In this document: positions 10,916-22,534 of the stretch, in pieces
How the letters are laid out: every line of letters starts with the position of its first letter
Position numbering within the stretch: the stretch's first letter is position 1
The notes under the pieces: generated by a model
The model's input: only the letters and a program-made list of their open reading frames with translations
Told to the model about the DNA's origin: nothing
The model's database searches: none
Origin: Ichthyophis bannanicus
Lineage: Eukaryota; Chordata; Amphibia; Gymnophiona; Ichthyophiidae
NCBI GenBank assembly: GCA_033557465.1
Contig: CM066031.1
Coordinates: forward strand, 1,228,073,312 to 1,228,137,311
Direction of reading: 5' to 3'
DNA length: 64,000 nucleotides
Program-made: the position numbers and the translations under genes

Positions 10916-12397
10916 ATGTTATGATGGTTTGATTCTCTGCACCCCCCCCCCCCCCAAGCAATCAGGCTTCCGCCCTGGCCACAGCATGGATGCTATTCTT
11001 TATCTCTGCTCAGCGAGGTTCATCAATCATTCAACAGGGGTAACCATGCTATCACTGTATCTCCATCTGTCTTCTGCTGTTGACATGGTAAATCACGACA
11101 TCCTGCTTTCTCAACTGCATGACATTAGTATATGCAGCATTATTCTCCAATGGTTTCATTCTTTCCTCTCTAATCGCTCTTTCCTGGTCACTTTGGGCTC
11201 TCTTCAACAAAAGCAACAATGGCATGACTGACTGTTCCCACGCTAGTCCTCACTCTCTCACCCCTCCTTAATGGAGCCCACATTCTTCCTTCAGATATCT
11301 CTGTGTCGCTCTTAATTCCACCTTGACTTTCCATCAACATGTTAGCTCTGTTAAGTGCTCCTTTCTCTCCCTTCAGCAAATCGGGGCTGTCTGGCCATTC
11401 CTCCCTACCTGTGCACTAACTACCCCATTCTTATCAATTGTTATATCATGCCTGGAATACTGCAACATTGTCTTCACCGGTCTCCTGATGTCTACATTGA
11501 AACATCTACAGCTCATCCATGACACTGTTGCTAAACTCTTGGCTCACGCTTCCCTCTTTGATCATGGGGCAAATATAGTGACAGTGCAAAATGGCATGGG
11601 AGAGAGACAGTGGAGCCCTTTACAGCAAAGGGATAAAATAAAAATAAACTTAACTATCTAAATTCTCAACAAACAGGTGTCCTACACGGAGCGGTGGGTT
11701 CACCCTTAAAGACATGGGGAGGAGTGGCCTGCATGGAGTGGCAGGTGCACCTACTTTTGCCATCTTACTGGGCAGACTAGATGGACCATACTGGTCTTTA
11801 TCTGCCGTCATTTACTATGTTACCCCTCTCTTAATCTGCCTCCACTGGCTCCCAGTCCAGTATTGCATCTAGTACAAGATTCTCACACTGGTTCACAATG
11901 TCCTCCACTCAGGAACTCCCCACTACCTCACCTCACTTATCATCCTCCATACACCACATCATACTGTATCTTCTGCCCTATCCATGCTAATCACCTCTAC
12001 CTTCCCACAGCCTCCCAAGTCCATCTGCAAACCACTCGCCGCTCCACATGCTGTTTTCTTGGCCCCAGCCTGTGGAGTAACCTCCCCCCCCCCCCGCCCC
12101 GCCCCGCCCCGAAACCTTCCTCTGGAACCATCATCCATCAAGTGCAAATCACAACTCAAAACCTACTTATTACGACAGGTTTTTAAAATGCCCCCTGAGT
12201 GACATGTTCGTTCCCTCCCCTCCCTCCTTCTGATCCTCTCCACCCTCCCTCCTGAGTATGCAAATAACGCTATCCTATCTAATAATGGAGTTCCTTTTTT
12301 TTCATTTCTTAAGTTAGTTTTCAATTTAATTATAAACCCTTCTGATACAATTGTGAAGGGTGGTATATCAAACCACTAATAAACATAAACATTTGTT
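10916..12397 (+). mobile_element. L2-type LINE inserted in the L1
   Basis: A broken RT frame contains QSGFRPGHSMDA, then VNHDILLSQLHD and LQWFHSFLSNRS. Further on it reads SCLEYCNIVFTGL and, after a CR1 insert, CLHWLPV. These blocks, in this order, are typical of L2-clade LINEs. The 3' end is the stem-loop 'aagggtggtatatcaaacca' plus an ATAA-like tail at about 12397. The 5' part of the element is missing. Confidence 0.75.
11572..11818 (+). mobile_element. CR1 3' tail nested in the L2
   Basis: The tail ('acagtgcaaaatggcatggg' through 'ctggtctttatctgccgtca') interrupts the L2 frame between its FDH and CLHWLPV parts. It matches the tail at about 7590-7820. The insertion is 5'-truncated and ends at 'tttactatgtt'. 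Confidence 0.65.
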
Positions 12398-13467
12398 TTT
12401 GTTCTAAGTATGATTGAAATGTTGTATAGTGAGCCTAAGGCACACATGTGGGTTAATTCAATCTTTCAGCACCAGTTTGGTTGTATAGGGGTATAAGATA
12501 AGGATGCTCCTCTCCCCCTCATCGTTCAATCTGGCAATGGAGCAATTAAAGATTGCTATTAATGAGCAGTGTGGTATACAGAGGATATGGTTTTGTGTAT
12601 ATAAGGTGAACGTGTCAATATATGTAGATTTACTAGTTTATATATCAATTTATGGACCAATTTTTATTTATTGGGTTATAAAACAAATTTGGAAAAAGCT
12701 GTATTCATACATATGAATGTACACTGCATAAGACAATATTGGGATCTTCCTTGTCAATGGGATAAGATACTTGGTTATAATAGTTTTACAGATTTGGCAG
12801 ACAGTCCAAAATAATGTTGTGTGTGTATTAGTGGATGTTTGATAAAGTGGTTCATTGGTCTCTGTTTTACTTATTGTGGAGTGGCAGATTGGAGGCTATT
12901 AAGATGTTCATTACTCTTGTGATAAGCTGCATGCTAGGCAAAGGGTAGTTTCTTCCAGAAACTGGCATCAATATTACGTAGGTTTTCAGGAAGCTGAGGG
13001 GGAATAGCATAAGGGTTTTGCAGCAGGCCTAGGGTATTGTGGTGGTGGGAGGGGGGGGGGTATAAACTTTGAGGCTCTGTGGTGGATTTTATAGACTTCA
13101 CAACGAGACTTGACATTTTACAGCAGGAAACTTTTGTTTCTAAGCTTAATATAAATGAAGAGAACATAAAATCATTGCAGTCTGCTCGGAATCATTTGTC
13201 TGGGACAATACTTTTCTGAGGGGAAAAGTGGAGTACCTTGTGTCCATTGTTAGAAGGCACAATGTTCGCTGCATACATTTTCCTCAAATCCAGTGGATTC
13301 TCCCCTAGAGATGTTTGGGGGGGGGGGAAAGCTTCAGGTTTGTGTTTTGTTTTGTGTTTTTTTTTTTTTTTAATTAAAGTTTAGAGATACATCCAAGAAT
13401 TCTATGAATGCAAAGATAAAGGATTTGCCAAAGAAAACAATGAAAACAACCTAAAATTAAAGTAATA

Positions 13468-13860
13468 TTTTATTTATTTATTTAAAGTCTTTTATACCGC
13501 GCTATTTGAAATCAGTGCGGTTTACAATGAACATTAAACTGCACATCAGTTTGGTGATTTGTGCTTACAATAAACAGGTATAGTAACTTGGGTATACATT
13601 AAACAGGTTTCTTAACAGGGAAAAACATAATAACTATATACAAGCAACTTTATGCAGCTATATAAAGGGTTATTTGAACTGCACAAGCTTCTCATGGAGG
13701 GAGGAGGTTAAATGTGTGATTGCGAGTATTCAGTCAAGAGTGTGAGATGCATGAGCTTGAGGTGCTGCATTGAGGTGTGAAAGTAGGTGGGTGTCAGAGG
13801 GAGACTGTCATAGTGAAGGAGAAAAAGGTGATGTTTCAGTGCCTTCTTGAATTGGGAGAG
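13468..13860 (-). mobile_element. LINE 3' end, stem-loop tail family
   Basis: Minus-strand reading ends with a stem-loop around 'gtaaaccgcactgatttc' and 'gcggtataaaagac', then ATAA repeats (the 'tatttatttatttaaagtc' at the left edge). The rest is 3' UTR and possibly a few codons of the protein. This tail recurs many times in the window. Confidence 0.6.
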
Positions 13861-13869
13861 ATCACTGAT

Positions 13870-14329
13870 GGTTCTGATATATATACATCCATATCATAAT
13901 TAACCCACAATCAAAAGGAGGGGAATAAAAGAAACATAAACCAGATAGGAGGCCGGAGCATATACTCTCAGCCTCCAACTCCCAAAAGAAAAAGTAATAA
14001 GACAGGTGAAGACTTACGCGTCAGCCATATGGGAGGCTATAGCAACCTGTACAGATACTTCTTCCCTAGCAGTCAATTTCAAAAGTTGGCTGGGTTCAAA
14101 GGAAGTATAAACCTTATCCTTATAGGAAACACAACATTTAACAGAAAACTATAACTGGAAGATAGCACCAAGGACCTAGTTCGAAGGCCCATAAACTCCC
14201 TCTGCCTCAACTGAGAGCAGCGGGTCAAATCAGGAAACAACCTAACCCGAGACCCCAGAAACAACTGATTTGAAGTTCTTAAAATATGAACAAAAAATTA
14301 AAGCTTTATCTGACTCCAAAGCCAGAGAT
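13870..14329 (-). pseudogene. L1-type ORF1 C-terminal fragment
   Basis: Minus-strand codons at 14079-14264 include VRLFPDLTRCSQLRQREF. This resembles the C-terminal domain of L1-type ORF1 proteins and the ORF1 block at 32425-32748 (VVSVFPDVSCATQMRRRQF). The 5' side is lost where DIRS copy B begins. About 200 bp of probable 3' UTR follows on the left. Confidence 0.55.
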
Positions 14330-14948
14330 CTCCAGGAACAAGCAGGAATGTAGTCGTCACATATGGGTATCGTCGGTACTGATGGAGCCTGCACGGGAAC
14401 GCTCCCCAGCGTCCAATAGGAAAGCTTTTGGGAGCATCCCACAGCGCATGCATGCTGCCTTCCCGCCTCTGTAGCTCTCACTTCAGTTCTTTGTTTTCCG
14501 CGGAGCCGACAGGACACAGTACCCTGTCACTACAGAAAACCTACCTTTTATTTCTTGTTTTTTGTGGTCACGTCTGTCTTCATTCGATGCCTACTGGTAC
14601 TGCCGGTTCTCCTCTTTATGAAAAAAAAAAAACAACAAAAAAAAAAAAAACTTCAGGGATGTTTCCCTGTTGCTAGGCGCCATTTTGGGCACTAGGCCCA
14701 TTTTTCTTCAAACATGGAGAAACCAGCTAGTGGTTTCAAAAAATGCTTAAAATGTGGTGGTACCATCTCCGTCACAGACACCCATGATTGGTGTCTAAAA
14801 TGTTTGGGTCCTGAACACTGTCCAACGGAGTGTCTCTCCTGCACAAGAATGACCAAGAGGGGCCGGCAGAATAGAGCTGCAAAACCCGGTACCCTTATTG
14901 CCTCTGACACTGTCAATTGCATCGACATCTTCCAGAGCTTCATCTTCC
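14330..14948 (+). mobile_element. DIRS copy B, left part
   Basis: The left terminal repeat starts 'atctccaggaacaagcagg'. A leader with an A-rich tract (14621-14650) follows, then the first codons of gag from 14714 with the zinc-knuckle pattern CLKCGG...CLKCLGPEH...CLSC. The sequence breaks off after 'agcttcatcttcc' at 14948, where a CR1 begins, and resumes at 22535. The intact copy C has the same words on both sides of that point. Confidence 0.85.
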
Positions 14949-16033
14949 ACGCTTTAAAAAAGTGGAAGCAAGTCCAAAAAACTGCCAGCATGGTTTAAAG
15001 GTGAGGTCAGAGAGGCTGTTGCCAAAAAAGCATCTTTCAGGAAATGGAAAAAAGAGCCAAACGACGAAACCTGGAAACAGCACAAGCACTGGCAAGTCAA
15101 ATGCAAGGCATTGATAAGGCAGGCAAGGGGAGAATTTGAGAAGAAACTTGTTGCGGAAGCAAAAACGCGAAGTAAAGACCTTTTCAAGTACATTCGTAGC
15201 AAAAAACCTGTGAGAGTCAGTTGGCCCATTAGATGATAAAGGGGTTAAAGGAGCACTAAGAGGCGACAAGGCGATAGCGGAGAGACTGAATGAATTCTTT
15301 GCTTCATTCCTTACTGAGGAAGATGTAGGGATGTTACCCATGACTGAAGTGGTATTTAAAGGTGCGGAAGAATTGAAGGAAATATCGATACATCGGGAAG
15401 ATGTATTACAACTATTAGATAAACTGAAGAGTAGCAAATCACCTGGGCCAGATGGTATACATCCAAGGGTGTTGAAAGAACTGAAATATGAGATTGCAGA
15501 CCTGCTATTAGTAATCTGTGAACTATCATTAAAATCATCTCTAATACATTGGCGATCCTCCAATCTTCAGGTAACACCAATTTTTAAAAAGGGTTCCAGG
15601 GTTGATCGGGAAACTACAGACCGGTGAGCCTGACATCAGTACCAGGAAAAATGGTAGAAACCATCATAAAGAATAAAATTACTCAGCATGTAGATAGTCA
15701 TGACCTAATGGGAGACAGCCAACATGGCTTTAGACAAGGAAGATCTTGTCTTACTAATCTGTTATGTTTTTTTGAAGGAGTGAATAATCAGGTGGACAAA
15801 GGTGAGTCTGTTGATATTGTGTATCTGCATTTCAGAAAGCCTTTGACAAGGTCCCTCATCAGAGACTTTTGGCAAAACTAAAGAGTCATGGGATAGGAGG
15901 CAGTGTACTATTGTGGATCAGGAACTGGTTAAAAGATAGAAAGCAGAGGATAGGGCTAAATGGCCAATTTTCCCAATGGAGAAAGGTGAATAGTGGTGTA
16001 CCCCAGGGATCTGTGCTGGGTCCGCTGCTTTTT
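14949..16033 (+). mobile_element. CR1 LINE inside DIRS copy B, 5' segment
   Basis: Frames at 15331-15627, 15624-15881 and 15869-16033 read as one CR1 reverse transcriptase with frameshifts. Blocks include SSKSPGPDGIHPRVLKEL, QHGFRQGRSCLTNLL and SGVPQGSVLGPLLF. The endonuclease domain is absent, so the copy is 5'-truncated in the endonuclease-RT linker. At 16018-16033 it is cut by an L1 and continues at 21496. Confidence 0.85.
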
Positions 16034-16271
16034 TTTTTTTTTTTAAACTTTTATTTTCATTTTGCAACAAACAAAAGAAACAACACACCAAAGGAGACAA
16101 AACAAGTATACAATAAAGAAAAGTAAACCCAATTACTCCCCACCCCCACGCTTCTTCTCTAGCTGATTATGTCAGCATGTGAACGCTTCCAAACAATAGT
16201 GATTATACATCAAAACAATCAAAAGAGTATCTGCGATACAGAATAATCATGGGACAAAGATATATACAAAT

Positions 16272-19200
16272 TTAGACAGTCAGATGAGAGCATTGAGCAG
16301 AATGTACATAGTCATTGAGCATCTTCCATTTAGACCGATGATGAGGAGTCTGAATGGGGGAAGCAAACATACGAGGTATTTGTTCATATTTACTGTAGAG
16401 ACAGACATGATTCCACCATTCATTGGGGCTCAGATGAGAGCTATTTTTCCAGTATTTCGTGATTAGGGAAATAGCAATGCCAAGCATAAAGTCCAAAAGG
16501 AAGTAAGCCGTTTTTGGAAGAGAGGGGATCCCCGCAGCTGAGCGAAGTCCCACTATCCTCCAAGAAAGGGGCTCTTGAAAATGCAAAATAGCCTGGATAC
16601 GACCCCAGACCCGACGCCAGTAATACTGTAGTGTGGGACATTCATACATAACATGAGGTAGTGAACCAATGGCCGCATGACATGTCCAGCAGCTATTGCC
16701 CTGAGTAGTGTTCCATTTGGCTAATCTGTCAGGAGTGTAAAAACACCGGTGGGCTAGAAAGAAGAGTGTCTGAGTGAGTGAGGCGGATCGGGAGACCCGT
16801 GTCACTCTACTCCAGACAAGGCTCCATTGCTCCGGGGTCAAAGTCACATGCAATTCTCTCTCCCATGCTTTCTGCGCTATAGGGGTATCTCTAGTTATAG
16901 CATTACATAAGGTTTTGTAAAAATTGGATGCTACACCCGGTGAATTACCGATAGATCGGATAGTCTCCAACCAACCTTGTGTAGGGGAGGCCGATGGCGG
17001 GAGCACCTTAGCACTCCGAAGGCAATGCTGAAGTTGCACCAACTGAAAGTAGTGTTTCGCTGGGAGACCAAATTCAATTTGCAATTCACTAAAAGTTTTC
17101 CAGCGACCTTCATGGAACAACTGACTAGGAATCCAAATGCCCCTAGTGTACCAGGGGCTCCACGCCATCGGCTTATTTTGTATTCGAAATCGAGTATTGT
17201 ACCAAAGTGGGAGCTTGTCTAACGGACAGAGTCGGGAGTCTAAAGATTGCATAAGATTATTAAAGGCACCTAAGGTGTCTAAAAGCATTGGTGGAAAGTG
17301 GGAGTCTGATGGGAGAGTCATACCAGGGAGAAAAGTAAGAGGAATCGGTTTGCAAAGGTCCTCTTCTATGTCTAGCCACACAGGTCTACTCGGTACTGGA
17401 TCGTCCAGCCAACGAGCGCCTTGTTTGAGAAGAAAAGATTGATGATACTTCAGGAAATCAGGGAATCTGACACCCCCATTTTCCTTATCTGCTTGCAGCT
17501 TATGTTTCGCTATCCTAGGTGTCTTGTTTTGCCACAAGTATCTAGTCAGAAGGCCCTCTATATCTTTATATATACGTCGAGGTAAGAGACAGGGCAACAT
17601 TTCTAAGATATAATTCACTTTCGGAACAATCATCATTTTATGGTTTCTAATCGACCCCACCAGGTAAGTGTTAAAGGAGTCCAGCGGTGAGTAAGCGCCC
17701 GGACTTTAGAGGTTAAGTCTTTGGCATTGAAGGAGATAGTGTCTTCCAAAGGAGAACAATAGTGAACCCCAAGGTATTTGACCATACGAGGTTGCCATAA
17801 AAAGGGGAAGGGTTGCATATCTGCCTGATGAAGCAAAGGATTTAATGGAAAGGCTACCGACTTGGTCCAATTTATCTTATAACCGGACAGTTGTGAGTAT
17901 TTACCAATTTGCTCTAGGACAGCCGGTACTGAGTCTATAGAGACAAAAAGCATAAGGTCATCAGCATACGCTGAAATTTTGATTTCCCTATGGGTGAAGG
18001 GGACTCCATGAATCTCCTCCGATTGCCGGATTAGTAAAGCCAAGGGTTCGAGTGCAAGATCGATGAGAAGTGGAGACAGTGGGCATCCCTGGCGAGTGCC
18101 GCGTTGAAGGGGAAAAGGCTGAGACTTTAAAGCATTGGCACATATACTGGCTGTAGGCTGTGCGTACATGGTGCGAAGACAACGGAGAAAACCTTCCCCG
18201 AATCCGTACCAGCGGAGGACTGCAAACAGGAAGGGCCACTCTAAGCGATCAAAGGCCTTCTCAGCATCAAGTGAGAGACCAACAAATGGGCGATCAAGAT
18301 TAACTGCGGTAGTCAGTACATGGCATAGAGTCCGAGCATTGTCAGCAGTTGATCTACCAGGAATGAAACCGCATTGATCTGGGTGTATTAAGGTAGGCAT
18401 CCTATCAGAGAGCCGGGTAGAGAGAATGGTGGCAAATATTTTATAGTCCGCGTTTAGGAGGGAAATTGGACGATAATTAGCTGTTAGTTGCGGGTCTCTC
18501 CCCTCTTTCTCAAAAACTACTACATTTGCCATTGAAAAGGACCCAGAAGGAGAACCCTCCTCGGCCAGAGCAGAAAAATAAAGTTTCAAAACTGGAGCTA
18601 AGTCGGCGTGAAAGGTTTTGTAGAATTCAGCAGGGAGACCGTCTGGGCCTGCGGCTCGACCTGAGGCACATTTCTTGATAGCAGAATGAATTTCTGAGAC
18701 AGTAAATGGTGTGTCCAAGGCCACTCTATCTTCGTCAGATAGGGTCGGTCTTTGTACCCCTGAAAGTAAGCGTTCAAATACATCTGGCTCAAAATCACAT
18801 TCAGATTGATAAAGCCGAGTATAAAAATCACGAAAGAGTTCTAAGATTTCGGTATCTTTAGTGACCAAGCCCCCCCCGACGGATTACGGAGGGCGGTAAC
18901 ACGCTTGGCTTCTTTTTGACCTTTTAGGGTATTTGCTAATAATTTGCCAGCACGATTATTTTCCCGATAATATAGCCCTTGTTGTGATTCAATATTTTTA
19001 ACAGCAGCAGTGTACAAAAGCTGATTGTATTGAAAACGCAAGCGTTGTAAACGGAGTAAAATACATGGGTCAGTACGGGACGTAAGAAGACGCTCCCCAG
19101 CTTGTATCTGCTGCTCTAGAATCAGTAATTGCTGCTTTCTTTGTTTCCCCTGCCGAATTTGATAGCTAGTTATAGTTGCGCGGATAGATGCTTTAAAACC

Positions 19201-20061
19201 CTCCCACCAAGCCCAGCTCGCTGTGTCATGGGGTGAGTTAAAATGAAAATAATCTTGGATAGCGGCCTTTATATCAACCTGAAAATCTTTTTGACCCAGT
19301 AAGGATCTATCAAAAAACCAAGCTCGGGGAGAATCGTCCCGCGCAGTGACATGTAATGATAAAGATATGGCAGCATGATCTGAAATATGGAGAGGATGAA
19401 TCCTAGTCGTGTCTACTTGAGGAATCATTGCTTTGGAAATGAGAAAGAAATCTATTCTAGATTGGGAGTGATGGGGGGCAGAAAAGAAAGTGAACTCTAA
19501 GTCGGAGGGGTGAAGCAGCCTCCATATATCTACCAGCGCAAGATCTTGCATCAGAGCTGTAAGGGTAGCAAGACTCTTGGGTGGACTACTCGTTCTAGGC
19601 GGCTGTCTATCTATCAGAGGGTCTAACACTTGATTAAAATCACCACCAAGTATTAATGGAGTATTGGCAGAGGCCTGTGCCAACTGCGCAATACTTGCAT
19701 AGTAAGCAGGGTTGTCCACATTCGGGGCATAAATGCAAATACATGTAAATTCACTATCTCCAACCTTAAGATGTACTCGGGCCCATCTACCCTCCTTGTC
19801 AGCGCTAGTATCAATTACAGTAGCTTGCAAAGATTTCTTAACCAGAATGGCTACCCCGCACCGTTTGGAAACGGCGGGAGAATAGGCAGCCACCATGTAA
19901 GGCTTAACATTGAGTTTCAGTGTTTCAGCAGAGTTTAAGTGCGTTTCCTGAAGAAACGCTAAATCAGCATGCTCATGGCTAAGATAGCTAAGGATTTTCT
20001 TTCTTTTGATTGGACTATTAATGCCCTTTACGTTGAGTGATAAGATTTTACATAAGGCCAT
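16272..20061 (-). pseudogene. L1 ORF2, endonuclease-RT, two 1-base frameshifts
   Basis: About 1260 codons encode the enzyme that nicks target DNA and reverse-transcribes the element RNA. The N-terminal APE-type endonuclease has SLNVKGINS, FLQETHL, GGDFNQV, SRIDFFLIS and ISDHAAIS, so the metal-binding and catalytic positions are present. The RT has NYRPISLLN, DQCGFIPGRSTADN, LDAEKAFDR, GTRQGCPLSPLL and the active-site YADD. A C-terminal Cys/His motif reads CWTCHAAIGSLPHVMYEC. There are only two breaks: one in a run of eight C at about 18871-18878, between endonuclease and RT, and one in an A run near 17633-17660, after the RT. Both are homopolymers, so real mutation and consensus error are both possible. 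Confidence 0.9.
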
Positions 20062-20494
20062 TCAGACAAGTTAAAAATTCTGAGCATGATAGCGCACATA
20101 ATTTCACAATGTCCCTCATATTGACTGTATCTGGCTGTACATATGGCATAAAAGAAAATAAGCTTAGATAATACAATGAAGCGCCCCACATTAAAAAAGA
20201 AAAACCGCAGCGCGGTAGAGAAGAAGCAGAACCCCAAAAATTACTGGCGACCATGTGTCTGCGGGGAGAAGCCCCAGAGAAGGCCGAAATTGAAAAAATA
20301 CATAACCTGTAGGACTGTGCGTGCTCCGAATCCGACCGAGGCACACATCATGGAGGGATAGGAGACCCAAAAACAAGAAAGTCATAGAAAGGAAGAAAGA
20401 AAGTCCAGGTAGTCTCTGTGCTTGACTATGACCGCCGCATCGGGCCCTTCAAGATGGCGGACAGAGCCGGCAAATAAAAGTCCAAGTCGTTGGA

Positions 20495-21343
20495 TTAGCG
20501 CATCTGCTCTGCTTCTTTGGAGTCTAAAAATGTTGATAGTAGATCAGGATCTTCGAATGTCCTGGTTTGGTTGTGGAGAGTCACTCGGAGCTTCGCGGGA
20601 TACAACAGGCCAAAGCGAGCCTGTAGCTGTTGAAGTCGAGGGCGAAAAGCAAGGAGTTTCTTCCGTCGGTCAACGGTAGGCTTTGCCAAGTCAGGGAAGA
20701 AGGAGACTTTGTGACCTTCAAATTCCAAATGATGGTTCGCCCGAGCAGCATTTAAAATTTGTTCCACTTGTTGATATCGTAGCAAGCGAAAGATAATAGG
20801 CCGGGGGGTCGTTCGGTTGAGCGCCATGTGGGTAGGAACACGGTGTGCACGATCGATTTCCAGTTCTTTATGAAAGGTGATCTTCAGCAAGGAGGGAAGA
20901 GTTTTGAGCAGGAATTCTCTCATATCTCCCGCTTCCACCCCCTCCGGTATTCCAATGAGCCTCACATTGTTGCGACGGGCTCGATTATTGCTATCTTCTA
21001 ACTCCTTTTGAAGATTCTGTATCTGGCGCTCAGCCTTGTCCAGTGTGCCCAAGCGCACCGCGTGCGAGTCGAGGACCCCCGCCATATTGTCCTGCCGTAA
21101 TGAGAGACTTTCAAGCCGGTCCTGGAGCACTCCAAAGTCTTCTCGCATGGCTCTAAGCGCTTCTCCATTGGACTGCACCAATTCTTTCACGCCGCGTATT
21201 TCCTCTAAAATCTCCTGGTGCATTTCGGGGTTTTCCCGAAATGGAGCCATCTTCTGTGGGGAGGACACCTCTGTTTTGGAGCGTTTTCCGTGAGAAGAAG
21301 AAGGAGACCCGAAGTCCAAGCGCGCTGGTTTATGGGCCGCCAT
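20495..21343 (-). CDS. L1 ORF1 protein, intact
   Basis: This 282-codon frame is uninterrupted. L1 ORF1 proteins are trimeric nucleic-acid chaperones that coat the element RNA in the cytoplasm. Here residues 1-40 are a basic, Ser-rich head. Residues of about 45-130 form a heptad-rich coiled coil (EEIRGVKELVQS to LQKELEDSNNRARR). An RRM-like domain opens with NNVRLIGIPEGV near residue 134 and runs to about 200. A basic C-terminal domain with FFPDLAKPTVDRRKK follows. The order and length fit L1-clade ORF1. The start is the first Met after the short 5' UTR, and ORF2 lies 434 bp downstream. Confidence 0.9.
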   Translation of the reverse strand: MAAHKPARLDFGSPSSSHGKRSKTEVSSPQKMAPFRENPEMHQEILEEIRGVKELVQSNGEALRAMREDFGVLQDRLESLSLRQDNMAGVLDSHAVRLGTLDKAERQIQNLQKELEDSNNRARRNNVRLIGIPEGVEAGDMREFLLKTLPSLLKITFHKELEIDRAHRVPTHMALNRTTPRPIIFRLLRYQQVEQILNAARANHHLEFEGHKVSFFPDLAKPTVDRRKKLLAFRPRLQQLQARFGLLYPAKLRVTLHNQTRTFEDPDLLSTFLDSKEAEQMR

Positions 21344-21495
21344 CCCCCCCGAGGTACCCCGGTCAGCCCGGAGCGAAATAGTAAGTTTGTATAGGTATTA
21401 AGTCAGGATTCTAAGTAGGCCTCTCGGGAGCTTCAGCGCGAAGCGTCTTACCCGCTGGACATCAGGCTCCGCCCCCCTCGGGTCCGCTGCTTTTT

Positions 21496-22534
21496 GACAT
21501 ATTCATAAATGACCTGGAAAGTGGAATAACGAGTGAGGTTATCAAATTTGCAGATGACACAAAACTATTTAAAGTTGTTAAAACCCAAGAGGATTGTGGA
21601 AAATTGCCAGAGGATCTTGATAAATTGGAAGATTGGGCATCAAAATGGCAGATGAAATTTAATGTGGACAAGTGCAAGGTTATGCACCTAGGGAAGAACA
21701 ACCCAAACTATGGTTACACGATGCAAGGTTCCACATTAGGAACCACCACCCAGGAAAAAGATTTAGGCGTCATTGTGGATACCATGTTAAAACCCTCGGC
21801 CCAGTGTGCAGCGGCGGCCAAGAGAGCAAATAGAATGCTAGGTATGATAAGGAAAGGAATGGAAAATAAAACAAAAGATATTATAATGCCTCTATATCGT
21901 TCCATGGTGAGACTGCACCTTGAATATTGTGTGCAATTCTGGTCACCGTATCTTAAAAAGGATATAGTGATTTTAGAAAAGGTTCAGAGAAGAGCCACCA
22001 AAATGGTAAAGGGGATGGAAGGATACTCCTATGAAGAAAGGCTAAAAAGGTTAGGGCTCTTTAACCTGGAAAAGAGACGGCCGAGGGGAGATATGATAGA
22101 AGTCTATAAATTAATGAACAGACTGGAAACGGGTAAACGTAGATCGATTGTTTACCTTATCAGAATATAGAAAGACTAGGGGACATGCAATGAAGCTACA
22201 GGGTAAACTATTTAAGACTGATAAAAGAAAATATTTTTTCACTCAACGTGTAATCAAACTCTGGAATTTGTTACCGGAGGATGTAGTAAAGGCTGTTAAT
22301 GTAGCTGGGTTTAAAAAAGGTTTGGACAAGTTTCTGGAGGAAAGGTCCATAAACCATTGTTAAGAAGGGACCCAGGATATCAATGCTTGAACCAATACAA
22401 GCATTGTGGAACCTGTGTCCCTTGGGGAAACTGCTAGGTACAGATGACCTAGATTGGCCTCTGTTGGAAACAGAATACTGGGCTTGATGGATCTTGGTCT
22501 GACCCAGTATGGCATATCTTATGTTCTTATGTTC
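21496..22534 (+). mobile_element. CR1 LINE inside DIRS copy B, 3' segment
   Basis: This continues the CR1 after the L1. The RT catalytic block is readable near 21540 as KFADDTKLF. The C-terminal half follows in the 21604-22170 frame, with VDKCKVMHLGK, KDLGVIVD, LHLEYCVQFWSP and YEERLKRLGLFNLEKRR. A short frame at 22148-22363 carries the last codons. The 3' UTR ends in 'tatgttcttatgttc', the 8-bp repeat type of CR1 tails, and DIRS gag resumes immediately. Confidence 0.9.

Larger units (their letters stand above)
9916..13350 (+). mobile_element. Old L1-type LINE, split by later insertions
   Basis: Three separated pieces read in order as one L1-type RT. About 9916-10006 corresponds to RPISFVNVERK. 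Positions 10700-10915 carry DQTGCMP then LNAEKAFDRLAWPYLW. Positions 12398 onward carry the RQGCPLSP-like block followed by FNLAMEQL. The order matches the L1 at 16034-21479, and stops and frameshifts are frequent. The first gap is bounded by the repeated word 'ggtttatgct' (9997-10006 and 10700-10709). The second gap holds an L2. The 3' limit near 13350 is uncertain. Confidence 0.65.
16034..21479 (-). mobile_element. Full-length L1-type LINE inserted in the CR1
   Basis: A complete minus-strand element has a short 5' UTR (21344-21479), ORF1 (21343-20495), ORF2 (20061-16272) and a 3' poly(A), seen as the T run ending at 16044. The word 'gggtccgctgcttttt' lies at 16018-16033 and again at 21480-21495, a perfect 16-bp target duplication. 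With the insert removed, the CR1 frame joins without loss. Full length, a perfect duplication and nearly open frames make this the youngest-looking LINE of the window. Confidence 0.95.

Noticed and set aside
16272..21343. L1 ORFs as host endonuclease or phosphodiesterase genes
   Set aside because: The endonuclease fold is related to TDP2, but the order endonuclease-RT-Cys/His, the ORF1, the poly(A) and the 16-bp duplication prove an L1.
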